The translations under genes and the position numbers were made by a program. DNA of 16,546 nucleotides from assembly GCA_964455935.1 (NCBI GenBank), contig CAYVZU010000089.1, forward strand, positions 1-16,546, written 5' to 3'. This DNA comes from CAYVZU01 sp964455935 (GTDB lineage: Bacteria > Fibrobacterota > CAYVZU01). This document shows positions 6,883-14,500 of this stretch, piece by piece. Positions within the stretch are counted from its first letter, which is position 1. Each line of letters begins with the position of its first letter. Below the pieces are notes generated by a model. It was given only the letters and a program-made list of their open reading frames with translations. It did no database searches and was not told where the DNA came from.

Positions 6883-7311
6883 ATGGAACCCTATCAGAAG
6901 GAAGCCTTTCTGGAGGCCCTGCAAAGCTATGGGCAATGCGAAATTAGAGTTCATGGCGGCAGCATGCGGCCATTTCTGAATAATGGACAGCGGATTCTGG
7001 TTGCCCCGGCCAAACCGCGACCGCGAATTGGGCAGATTATCGGCGTCTTTGAAGAAGACCAATTAATTGTCCATCGAATCGCTCTTGTGCGGCGCACCGG
7101 CCGCGGCCACCGAATCTGGATTCGAGGCGATGCAATCCCTTTTTCCATGACGGCAATAGACTACAGTGAAGCCATCTGCCTAGTCTTGGGCAGGTGGACC
7201 GGGTCTCGATTCGAAAGACCGCGCTGGAACCGGGCCGCAGTTCTAATTGGGCCGGCGATTGGTTCCCTTCTCTGGCTCCGCCGCAAACTTCCTGCAATCC
7301 TAAGATCTTGA
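6883..7311 (+). CDS. S24/S26-family peptidase, SipW-like Ser/His type
   Basis: 142 residues. VHGGSMRPFL (23-32) carries nucleophile Ser27, LIVHRIAL (61-68) has His64 where bacterial signal peptidase I has its catalytic lysine, and IRGDA (80-84) supplies Asp83. The Ser-His-Asp set matches the SipW/ER-archaeal branch. Typical S26 enzymes have an N-terminal anchor; this one instead has one short hydrophobic segment near the C-terminus (about 118-131). It is short for the family and ends soon after. Its position between an HprK-like kinase and the downstream PqqD/SPASM genes suggests a dedicated leader peptidase for the small peptide of this locus, but cleavage of another exported protein is equally compatible. 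The ATG lies 2 bp after the kinase stop. Confidence 0.8.
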   Translation: MEPYQKEAFLEALQSYGQCEIRVHGGSMRPFLNNGQRILVAPAKPRPRIGQIIGVFEEDQLIVHRIALVRRTGRGHRIWIRGDAIPFSMTAIDYSEAICLVLGRWTGSRFERPRWNRAAVLIGPAIGSLLWLRRKLPAILRS

Positions 7312-7343
7312 TCCCACCACTCAAAGAAAGATACCTTAAACTT

Positions 7344-7380
7344 GAACTCCGCAACGGAGGTTCTGCATCCGCAGGCAACC
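7344..7380 (+). promoter_or_regulatory. Two mutually exclusive hairpins upstream of the HDOD/STAS regulator
   Basis: GAACTCCG (7344-7351) pairs with CGGA-G-GTTC (7355-7363, one bulged G) around a CAA loop. GGTTCTGC (7359-7366) alternatively pairs with GCAG-GC-AACC (7371-7380, two-base bulge). Both use GGTTC, so only one can form at a time. They lie in the 135-bp gap before the regulator gene at 7447. I see no T tract and no known riboswitch consensus. The rest of the gap (7312-7343 and 7381-7446) holds no recognised element. Confidence 0.3.
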
Positions 7381-7446
7381 GCGAAACTTGGATTGGATCG
7401 AGGATGCGTTGGCGTCTTTTTCAACACCCGGGAGCACGGTTCGCCC

Positions 7447-9690
7447 ATGATTTCAGCACTCCTCATCGCCCATAATGACAAAGAACGCGAAATCCTAAAA
7501 ATGCTTCTCGAACAAGCCGCGTTTAAGGTCGTTGACTCGAAACCGAACTACGCCAATTACATTCGAAGCATTCAGTATAAGCCCGAGGTGGTGGTCCTGG
7601 AAGCCCCTCGTTATTTCACTGAGGAACTCAATTTTATTCGTCTGATCCGCAAGAATCGGATTGTGTCCAACTCTTCGATCGTGATCTATGGCGACCACAG
7701 CGATCGCCTGATTATCAACAGTTTCAAAAACAACGGAGCGGACTTTTATTTTATGCGGCCACTCAAGTCGCAGGAACTGCTGCACACAATTCGTGGCATT
7801 CTCCAGCGCCGCGGCAAAACCATGGCCAGCAATCCTGCACAAACGCAGGAAGAGCGCGTTGACGAGAGCAAACTCCTTCTCGACAGGAGCGTGGCTGGTT
7901 CCCGCAAGCTGGAAATCATGGTCAAAAGCATTGGAAGCCTTTTGGCCTTCCCTTTCGCCGTAGCCAAGGTCCTGCAGCTCACAACCGACAGCGATTCCGG
8001 CGCCGAAGACATCTCAAAAGTGATTCTTACGGACCCGGTCATGACCGCCACGATTCTAAAGCTGGCCAACTCGGTTTTATTCGCATCCCGCGACCGGAAG
8101 GTAACCGAGGTGCGCGAAGCCGTGGTACGCATCGGCTTCCAAGAAACCCGCCGCATCGTGATCTCACTTGCCGTGATGAAGCTGTTCACAAAAGAGGAAA
8201 AGAGCATTGGTTTCGATCGTCTGGAGTTCTGGTATCATTCGCTCGCTTGCGCGGTGATCGCCGAGCGCCTTGCGAAAAATCTTCAATACCCCCGTCCCGC
8301 CGAGGCCTTTGTGTCGGGACTGCTGCACGACTTTGGAATCATTCTGCTCGATGAAGTCTTCCCAGCCATTTTCGGCCAGATCATCGAGCGAACCACCAAA
8401 TATGGCTCGTCCTTCGCCAAGGAAGGACGCGACCTCCTTGGGGTTGGCCATGACGAAATGACGCAAAAGATGTTCGAACTCTGGAAACTGCCGGACCCGG
8501 TCATCTACACCGTTCGAAATCACCTTGCGTTTTTCGAGTCCAAGCCCAATCTGGACAAAAGTCTTAATGATTTGAATCGCTGCGTGGGATTGGCCAACCT
8601 GCTTAGCAAGTGTCTCATCTTTGGTCATGATGTGGATTTCTATGTCTCGCCGGTACCCAATCAGATCCTGGAGGAAATGCGCATACCCTACGGTTTGGAC
8701 AAGCGGTTCATTGATGAGACCTGCACACAGCTCAACATGTTCGCGAGCTTTCTCAACCTGGACCAGCGGACGTTTCCGCCTAAAGAATCGCAGATTCGCG
8801 GGGCCGAAAACATTCGAATCGCGTTCTGCGATCGCAACGAATTCCTTTGCAACCCCTTCTTCTGGTATCTCAACAGCCAGCATTATAATATTCGAAAGCT
8901 TGGAAGCCTGAACGACTTCAGCGTTGGAGGCCGTGCGCCCGATCTAATTGTATTGCATGTATCGGGGAATGAGAAACCCGAGGATATTGGTGGACTTCTT
9001 AAGCAAATCCGCGCTTCAGTTTCAACAGGAAATGCCACGATTCCAATATTGGTGCTTCACGTAGCGGGCCGGGTTGATCTTTCACAACTCAAGTCTGAGA
9101 TTCAATTTCGCGACTTGAGCGACCAAATGGATCTTCGCAATCTCGACAGAATCATCGAGAGGGTTATGGGCGGCGACCAAACGGAACAGGCGAAGGAACT
9201 GCAGATCTTTCTTAACGCCCTTGGCGGCGGGGAAAGCATCATCAAGGCCGTAGGCAGCCTATCGGTTAACAATTTGGCCGTCCTGCGCGACACGGTCAAT
9301 GACCTCACTGCCGGTGAAGGCAAGCGTATTATCTTCGACCTGGAAGATGTTGACGCCATCGACAGCAGTTCTTTGCGGACCCTGATCAATCTTCACAAGA
9401 AGACGGAAAAGGCCGGCGGGGTTGTGATCATACGGCCCAGCGCGGCGGCCTTGAAGGTGCTGGAAGCCGCGAACTTGCACCGGGTTTTCAAGATTCACAA
9501 GCATGAATCGGAGATCGTTCTGCTGAAGCCGGTCATTGCGATGACGCAGCCGCAGCCAATGGAGAGCATGGCAGCTCAATCTCCGGCCCTAGAAGAAACC
9601 CCAAAAGAAACAACCGGCGATACCCAGGCCCAAAATAACAAGCCCAATGACGCCGCGGCCGAAGACGTGATCGGAAGCCTATCGCTTTGA
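7447..9690 (+). CDS. Receiver-HDOD-receiver-STAS regulatory protein with degenerate receivers
   Basis: 747 residues counted from ATG 7447. Domains: a receiver-like fold (1-120), HDOD (about 155-365), a second receiver-like fold (about 453-575), STAS (about 585-695), then a flexible Gln/Pro/Ala-rich tail. The first receiver has LEAP (51-54) where the phospho-Asp motif should be and RPL (104-106) in place of KP, so it probably cannot be phosphorylated normally. The second has LHVSG at the same place. HDOD retains LLHDFG (292-297). STAS keeps AIDSSSLRTL (637-646). HDOD proteins act as regulatory scaffolds; the STAS domain could pair with an antagonist network such as the tandem-STAS protein at the left edge. 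A longer frame from a TTG at 7342 would cover the hairpins; 7447 gives the normal receiver start (MISALLIAHND). Confidence 0.85.
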   Translation: MISALLIAHNDKEREILKMLLEQAAFKVVDSKPNYANYIRSIQYKPEVVVLEAPRYFTEELNFIRLIRKNRIVSNSSIVIYGDHSDRLIINSFKNNGADFYFMRPLKSQELLHTIRGILQRRGKTMASNPAQTQEERVDESKLLLDRSVAGSRKLEIMVKSIGSLLAFPFAVAKVLQLTTDSDSGAEDISKVILTDPVMTATILKLANSVLFASRDRKVTEVREAVVRIGFQETRRIVISLAVMKLFTKEEKSIGFDRLEFWYHSLACAVIAERLAKNLQYPRPAEAFVSGLLHDFGIILLDEVFPAIFGQIIERTTKYGSSFAKEGRDLLGVGHDEMTQKMFELWKLPDPVIYTVRNHLAFFESKPNLDKSLNDLNRCVGLANLLSKCLIFGHDVDFYVSPVPNQILEEMRIPYGLDKRFIDETCTQLNMFASFLNLDQRTFPPKESQIRGAENIRIAFCDRNEFLCNPFFWYLNSQHYNIRKLGSLNDFSVGGRAPDLIVLHVSGNEKPEDIGGLLKQIRASVSTGNATIPILVLHVAGRVDLSQLKSEIQFRDLSDQMDLRNLDRIIERVMGGDQTEQAKELQIFLNALGGGESIIKAVGSLSVNNLAVLRDTVNDLTAGEGKRIIFDLEDVDAIDSSSLRTLINLHKKTEKAGGVVIIRPSAAALKVLEAANLHRVFKIHKHESEIVLLKPVIAMTQPQPMESMAAQSPALEETPKETTGDTQAQNNKPNDAAAEDVIGSLSL

Positions 9691-9738
9691 TTGAAGGAAA
9701 TATGAAGGCGGAAAGATGAACGAGGCGGGATTCAGTAA

Positions 9739-9762
9739 GAGAATAAAGGAGAGAATAAAGGA
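9739..9762 (+). repeat. Tandem 12-bp direct repeat (2 copies)
   Basis: GAGAATAAAGGA occurs at 9739-9750 and again, without spacer, at 9751-9762, in the gap between the regulator and the PqqD-like gene. It lies inside the left arm of a larger imperfect palindrome. Confidence 0.8.
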
Positions 9763-9806
9763 ATGCAGATACTGGATCTTCTGCATTTCCACTGATTCCT
9801 TTTTTC
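9757..9806 (+). terminator. Possible terminator/imperfect palindrome after the HDOD/STAS regulator
   Basis: AATGCAGA (9762-9769) pairs with TCTGCATT (9780-9787). AAAGGAAT (9757-9764) pairs alternatively with ATTCCTTT (9795-9802), which runs into a T tract ending at 9805. Further out, GGATTCAGT (9728-9736) matches ACTGATTCC (9791-9799) with one mismatch. The layout resembles an intrinsic terminator but is AT-rich and imperfect; a degenerate palindromic repeat is equally likely. The remaining sequence to 9841 shows no convincing ribosome-binding site for the next gene. Confidence 0.35.
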
Positions 9807-9841
9807 CCTCATCCATTCACCCTTAACCTACAGCTTTTTCT

Positions 9842-10234
9842 ATGACCGACACTCCGCAAATAGACTTTGACACCATCTTGGTCCATTCCCGCAAGCATGC
9901 GCAGCGCGAATTCGAAGGACAGATGCTTGTAATTACCTCGAAAGACAGCAAACTCCATCGGTTCAATCATGTTGGCTCTTTTATTTGGGGATTGTTGGAA
10001 AACCCAACACCAGTCGAAGTAATAATTAAGGAAATTGGCAAAAATTACGCGAATTTCAATAAATCAACGGACTATGACAGTGTAGCACAATTCTTGCTTT
10101 CACTTAAGGATAAGGGCCTTATTGTGGTTGACAGGGTCCCTGCCGAACCCTGTTCGAAAAGGGGAAAGGAAGCAGCGGCTTGGAGCCGTCCGCAACGAGA
10201 GCCTGGAGCTTCCAAGGCGCGGGATCGATTATGA
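9842..10234 (+). CDS. PqqD-family peptide chaperone (RiPP recognition element)
   Basis: 130 residues. Residues 10-98 have the PqqD pattern: a short strand pair (GQMLVITSKDSKLHRFN), then VGSFIWGLLENPTPVEVI (44-61), the highly typical winged-helix segment, and FLLSLKDKGLIVV (84-96) at the end. PqqD-like domains bind the leader of a precursor peptide and present it to a radical SAM/SPASM enzyme in the cytoplasm; that enzyme is encoded 13 bp downstream. A charged tail of about 30 residues after Val99 is unusual and looks disordered. No clear Shine-Dalgarno precedes ATG 9842. Family assignment is firm; substrate identity is inferred from the small peptide gene beyond the SPASM gene. Confidence 0.85.
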   Translation: MTDTPQIDFDTILVHSRKHAQREFEGQMLVITSKDSKLHRFNHVGSFIWGLLENPTPVEVIIKEIGKNYANFNKSTDYDSVAQFLLSLKDKGLIVVDRVPAEPCSKRGKEAAAWSRPQREPGASKARDRL

Positions 10235-10247
10235 CGCGGGGTGAGCC

Positions 10248-11255
10248 ATGAGCGGTGTCTCAATCTCTGAATGGACAAATCGACAGGCATCACAACACAA
10301 CCTCCCGTTAAGCGTTCTTGCCGAACTGACGTATCTATGCAACCAGAAATGTTACTACTGCTACAATCGCCCCAGTAATCAACGCCGCGAACTCAGCGAC
10401 AAAGTCTGGGAAAAAATTCTTGGCCAGCTCGAAGAAATGGGGACTCTTTATCTGACCATTTCAGGAGGCGAGCCCTTTTGCCGCAAGGATATTCTGGATA
10501 TTCTGTTGCTGGCCGTGAAGCGGTCCTTTTCCGTTACGCTCTTTTCGAATGGCACTTTCATCGATGCGCCCACGGCGAAATTTCTGTCGGAATTAGGGCT
10601 CTTGGAGGTGGGAATCAGCTTTCATGCCTCCGATCCGCAATTGCATGATCGGCTGGCGGGCTTTGAGGGAAGTTTTCATGCGGCTTACAAGGCTTTATGC
10701 CTTCTGCAAAGCCACAGTATCCGCACCATTATCAAGCATACGGTCACCCGCGAAAACTTCGGCGAATACGAAGCTCTATCCCGCATGGCTGCGGAAGAAG
10801 GCGCCATTTTTGAGGCTGACTCAATCGTCTTTCCGTTCGAAACCAGCGGCGCATCGGAATTCTGCATATCGCAAGGCCAGCAGAGAGCCCTTCTGGAATT
10901 CATGGAGCTCAAACCCTCCCCCAGCCCAAACACGGAGAACCTGCATTGCGATGCAGGCCGTAGCGTGATGGGGCTGAACCCCTATGGGGATATCCTGCCC
11001 TGTATTCAATTGCCGGTGGTCTTTGGTAATGCCTGCCGCAAGCCGATAAAGGATATATGGCATGGCCCGGCGGCACGGGATTTTCGCGCCCGGGAAATGG
11101 AAATGGGCGCGGATTGCGGCACCTGCGAGAAGCGAAGTTACTGCGCCCGCTGCCCGGGTCTTTCGCTGCTGGAAACCGGTCAATGGAGCGGCGGCTCGCC
11201 CAGTACCTGCTCCCGGGCCACGCTAATTGAATCCATTGCAAACAGGACACAGTGA
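10248..11255 (+). CDS. Radical SAM/SPASM peptide-modifying enzyme
   Basis: 335 residues. CNQKCYYCY (31-39) is the CxxxCxxC [4Fe-4S]/SAM motif, preceded by the typical AELTYL strand and followed by SGGEP (72-76). The C-terminal part is a complete SPASM domain: Cys234, then GDILPC (Gly247, Cys252), then C290-x2-C293-x5-C299-x2-C302 and a distal Cys321, close to the consensus CX9-15GX4C-CX2CX5CX3C-C. Such enzymes hold auxiliary Fe-S clusters and modify peptides, for example by thioether or C-C crosslinks. With a PqqD-like partner just upstream and a Cys-rich 55-residue peptide downstream, RiPP maturation is the natural reading. GGTGA just before ATG 10248 is the likely ribosome-binding site. The exact chemistry cannot be read from the sequence. 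Confidence 0.92.
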   Translation: MSGVSISEWTNRQASQHNLPLSVLAELTYLCNQKCYYCYNRPSNQRRELSDKVWEKILGQLEEMGTLYLTISGGEPFCRKDILDILLLAVKRSFSVTLFSNGTFIDAPTAKFLSELGLLEVGISFHASDPQLHDRLAGFEGSFHAAYKALCLLQSHSIRTIIKHTVTRENFGEYEALSRMAAEEGAIFEADSIVFPFETSGASEFCISQGQQRALLEFMELKPSPSPNTENLHCDAGRSVMGLNPYGDILPCIQLPVVFGNACRKPIKDIWHGPAARDFRAREMEMGADCGTCEKRSYCARCPGLSLLETGQWSGGSPSTCSRATLIESIANRTQ

Positions 11256-11281
11256 AATTTAATTAGTAATCGTGCATGGAT

Positions 11282-11375
11282 AATTATGAATTAGAAAGAC
11301 AATGGGGATCGATGGCGAAAAACGAATCCGCCTTGTCCTTTTCATTCCATAATTCAAAGCTCTTAATTCATAATT
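11282..11375 (+). repeat. 12-bp inverted repeat in AT-rich DNA before the peptide gene
   Basis: AATTATGAATTA (11282-11293) is the exact reverse complement of TAATTCATAATT (11364-11375). CATAATTCA also recurs directly at 11348-11356 and 11369-11377. The tract is markedly more AT-rich than the flanking genes and fills the 142-bp gap between the SPASM enzyme and the peptide. It could be a palindromic repeat remnant, an operator or an RNA structure; no terminator-type T run follows. Confidence 0.65.
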
Positions 11376-11397
11376 CATGATCAGGGGAAAACAGAGT

Positions 11398-11565
11398 ATG
11401 TCGAACAAGAAGCCCGATCCTAAGCAAGATTGTGAGAAGCCTCGATTCGAGCCCCCATCTGTTGAATCCGAATCAATTTTCGAAAAACGCGCCCTGGCCT
11501 GCGGAAAATGCAGGTCCGGGCCTCACAAGCAGCATGCATGCATGCGAATGCCCAGTGTTTCTTAG
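11398..11565 (+). CDS. Candidate RiPP precursor peptide, Cys/His-rich C-terminus
   Basis: 55 residues starting MSNKKPDPKQ, with no signal peptide or membrane segment. A Lys/Pro/Glu-rich first half with KPRFEPP (14-20) and ESIFEKRALACGK (25-37) looks like a leader ending near a core. The C-terminal third holds CGKC (35-38), HKQH (43-46), Cys48 and Met49, Met51, and finishes with PSVS, leaving Ser55 at the C-terminus. Position is the main evidence: it lies directly downstream of a PqqD-like gene and a SPASM enzyme. AGGGG ends 10 bp before ATG 11398; the in-frame ATG at 11377 lacks a ribosome-binding site. I do not recognise a named precursor family. An alternative is a small metal-binding protein, since CxxC...HxxHxC could hold a metal. 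Confidence 0.6.
   Translation: MSNKKPDPKQDCEKPRFEPPSVESESIFEKRALACGKCRSGPHKQHACMRMPSVS
11491..11521 (+). other. Strong RNA hairpin within the peptide gene
   Basis: GCCCTGGCCTGC (11491-11502) pairs with GCAGGTCCGGGC (11510-11521) around a 7-nt loop. The stem is twelve positions long with one mismatch and one G-U pair. It covers the codons around the CGKC motif. It may only reflect GC-rich codons, or it may slow translation or stabilise the short message. Confidence 0.45.
11532..11545 (+). repeat. Self-complementary tetranucleotide run, GCAT repeats, in the peptide core
   Basis: GCATGCATGCATGC is a perfect 14-bp palindrome of repeated GCAT units encoding part of the His-Ala-Cys-Met segment of the peptide. 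Loss or gain of one 4-bp unit would shift the reading frame and replace the last residues. Confidence 0.8.
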
Positions 11566-11570
11566 ACCGA

Positions 11571-11575
11571 AAGGA
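11571..11575 (+). promoter_or_regulatory. Ribosome-binding site deciding the GTG start at 11581
   Basis: AAGGA lies 5 bp before GTG 11581 and 6 bp after the peptide stop codon, an ideal spacing that supports translation from 11581. A second, stronger AGGAGGAG (11625-11632) lies inside the frame, but the ATGs after it (11634 and 11639) are out of frame with the large protein. Confidence 0.45.
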
Positions 11576-11580
11576 CACAG

Positions 11581-14500
11581 GTGACCATTCAGTATCCAAC
11601 GCCCTTATTTTATCCTTCCCCCGCAGGAGGAGAATGTTATGCCCCTGGAGTGTATCCCGAACACGGCGGGAAGGGATTAAGGAATCGTCCTGAGCAGTTG
11701 CCTGGCCAAAAACATGAATCATTTTCGCGCGGGCTCGCCGCGTTCTTCTTGCTAGCCGCAGTCTTCGGCGCCTTCTCCCTTGCATCAGCCGACGTATATA
11801 CCACATGGGCAACATCGCAAGGCACCGGCCAGAACCAGTTCACAAATCCCACCAACGGCTACAACGCCCCAAGCGCGACCTACACTTATGCGGTCGCGAA
11901 CAAGAACCAGTCCTATGACGGTTTCTCGAATGGGGGCCACACAACAGACATTATCGACTCGGTCTTTGTTGTCCTTCAAGTCTACATCAGCGGGGCGCTC
12001 TTTAATGACTACTCAACGGTAACCCCCTACCTGGGCGGCAGCCTTTGTACGCAAACCGTAGGCCAGGGGTATTGGAATAACCACATCGGCGTGGGGAATG
12101 TTGGGCCGGAAACATTGAATGTCACTTCATGCCGAACTTGGGCATGGACCGATTTCGCAACACTTGAGATCCGTTTGACAAATGTGAAATCCGCCTCACC
12201 GGACAATCAAACCTACTATTATGATGCCGTTGGGTACAGAATCTTCTACACGCCTGTAAAGCCGACCGTGACAATTGTTTCGGCATCCCAAATCTCCACG
12301 GATGGTTCCGGCAAGATTGCCGTGACCTATAACATGACACATCCCACCTCCCTAACCAGCCGAATGCTGATTGAATACAATTATACCGGTACATGGAACG
12401 AGGCCTATATCTCGGCAGCTTCCGCGCCGGCAACCATAGACAATTCAGGCATAGGCACCGGACTCGCGCAGGTCAGAACTATTGCAACCAATGTATCGGG
12501 AGCTACTTTCGAATGGGATACCAAAAACGCCGGCAACGAAGGCGGCGCCTTCTTGGGTGAAGATAATTCGGTTCAGATTAGAATTACGCCAAGCGACGGG
12601 ACTAACACGGGTGATGTCGTAACGTCCTCATCCTTTTCCGTGGATAATGCAGCCCCAGCCGGGTACGCTTGCTCCACCCCTACCGATGGAACCGATTGGC
12701 CGGGCCCAAAACCAACATTGACTTCCTCTGCTGCAACGGACGCCCATACCATCTCGTATGAAATCCAAATCGATACGGCCGCAAGCAATTTTGCGGGTGG
12801 AGACTACCAGACCAGCGGCTGGCAGGCTGCCGACAATGATTGGGTGCTCGTAACCAATCTTGATGTCGGAGGCTTCTATTGGTGGAGAGTGAGAGCAAAA
12901 GACAATCTCGGTAATGCCGGAACCTGGGCAGTGGATACATTTAGCTTTGAGGTTTCGCCGTACCGGCCCAATTTGGTTGTGGATACTGCATATCAGGCCA
13001 CCGACGGTTCAGGCGATGTCTATATCCAATACGATTTTACCGATCCGGACAACTCCAATCCGGTCCGGCTCAACGCAATTCAATACAGCACCAATAACTC
13101 GACATGGAACAATGCGGCGATCGCCGGCGCAAGCACAGGTACCATCAGCTCCAATACGATAACCGGCATTACGCAACCCATTACGAATGGCTGGTTTAAG
13201 TGGGCTGCAGGAACGAATCTTGCCAACACCGAAGACGGTACCGTGTGGATACGGACAATTCCCAACGATGGAACATACGACGGAGTAACGGTTTCCTCCA
13301 TCAGCTTCCTTGTGGACACCAAAGTTCCAACAGCCCCTGCATACGACTCCCCTTCTGATGGGGGTACCGGAGTGGTGTTGAATCCCACGCTCGCCTGCAA
13401 CGCCTCTACGGATTACTCTTCGATACAATACCAATTCCAAGTCGCAACGAATACTGCCTTTTCCACAGGATTGCAGACCAGCTCTTGGCAATCATTCACA
13501 TCTTGGTCGCCTTCGAACCTTGCCGGGAATACCGTCCACTATTGGCGCGTCAAGGCCCGGGATTTCTACTTGAATGAAAACACCGCCTATTCCGATACCT
13601 TTTCGTTTACTACAATCAATGGCTGGTCGGTCACCATCACCAACGGACCTGTCACGGCCATAATTCTGGGAGATGGGGTGGTTTATGTTGGAACCGGCGG
13701 AACACTACAGGACCTCTACTGCTATCGGGTCACCGACGGCAACCAGAATTGGAGCTATAGTCAGCCCTTAAACAGCGCCAATATTACTTCCATCGCAAGC
13801 GAATACATTGCCTCCGCGGGCAAATATGCCGTGTATTTTGGGACAGCGAATGGCCGCATTTATGGGTTGTGGGATAACGGCGGAAGCGCTTCCAACCGCT
13901 GGGGAACACAACCCAGAAATCTGGGAACGTCGGTAGGCGTGGGAGAAATGATCCCAAGCACCGACGGGAGTTATTTGTATTTCCCATTCAACAATGGTGC
14001 CTATAAACTAAACGGCTCGGATGGAACCAATGCGGCAGGATGGCCCAAAGCCGGCATCAATGCCAGCAATGGAGCTGCCTCGATCGAGGATGGAACCTAT
14101 GTCTATTTTGGAGGAACAGGAGGCGTGTTGTCGCGCTATGCGCCGGATGGCACCGGGCTTAATACCTGCGCCACCTTGGGTGCCGGTTCCATCGATAAGC
14201 CGTTGGGCATGTGGAGAAATGCAGTATACGTTGCCCAAAACGGAGACAATGCCCTGGATGCGGTTGACGCTTCCACAATGGGCCAGAGCTGGTCCTCGGC
14301 AACATTGGGTGCCGCGGCAACCAGCGGACCGTATTGCTTCTCCGCAACGGATAAAATCTTTCTGGGTGCGGGTAGCGTGCTCAAGCGCGTTGATGGCACT
14401 GGGACTGTGGATGCCTGGAGCGTGACAACAGCGGGCTCGGTAAATGCGACGCCCATGGTCACCTCATCAGGCGATAAGATCTTCTTCGGATGCAATTCGA

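Noticed and set aside
7347..7400. Class I cyclic-di-GMP riboswitch
   Set aside because: Attractive given the HD-GYP gene, but the conserved GGCAAACC and CGCAAAGCC core elements are not present in the right order.
8164..8883. Long minus-strand frame over the HDOD region
   Set aside because: It is antisense to a strongly supported domain, a common consequence of codon bias.
5055..11565. Lasso-peptide cluster
   Set aside because: The kinase and nucleotidyltransferase fit, but no asparagine-synthetase-like cyclase or B2 transglutaminase-like protease is encoded, and a SPASM enzyme is present instead.
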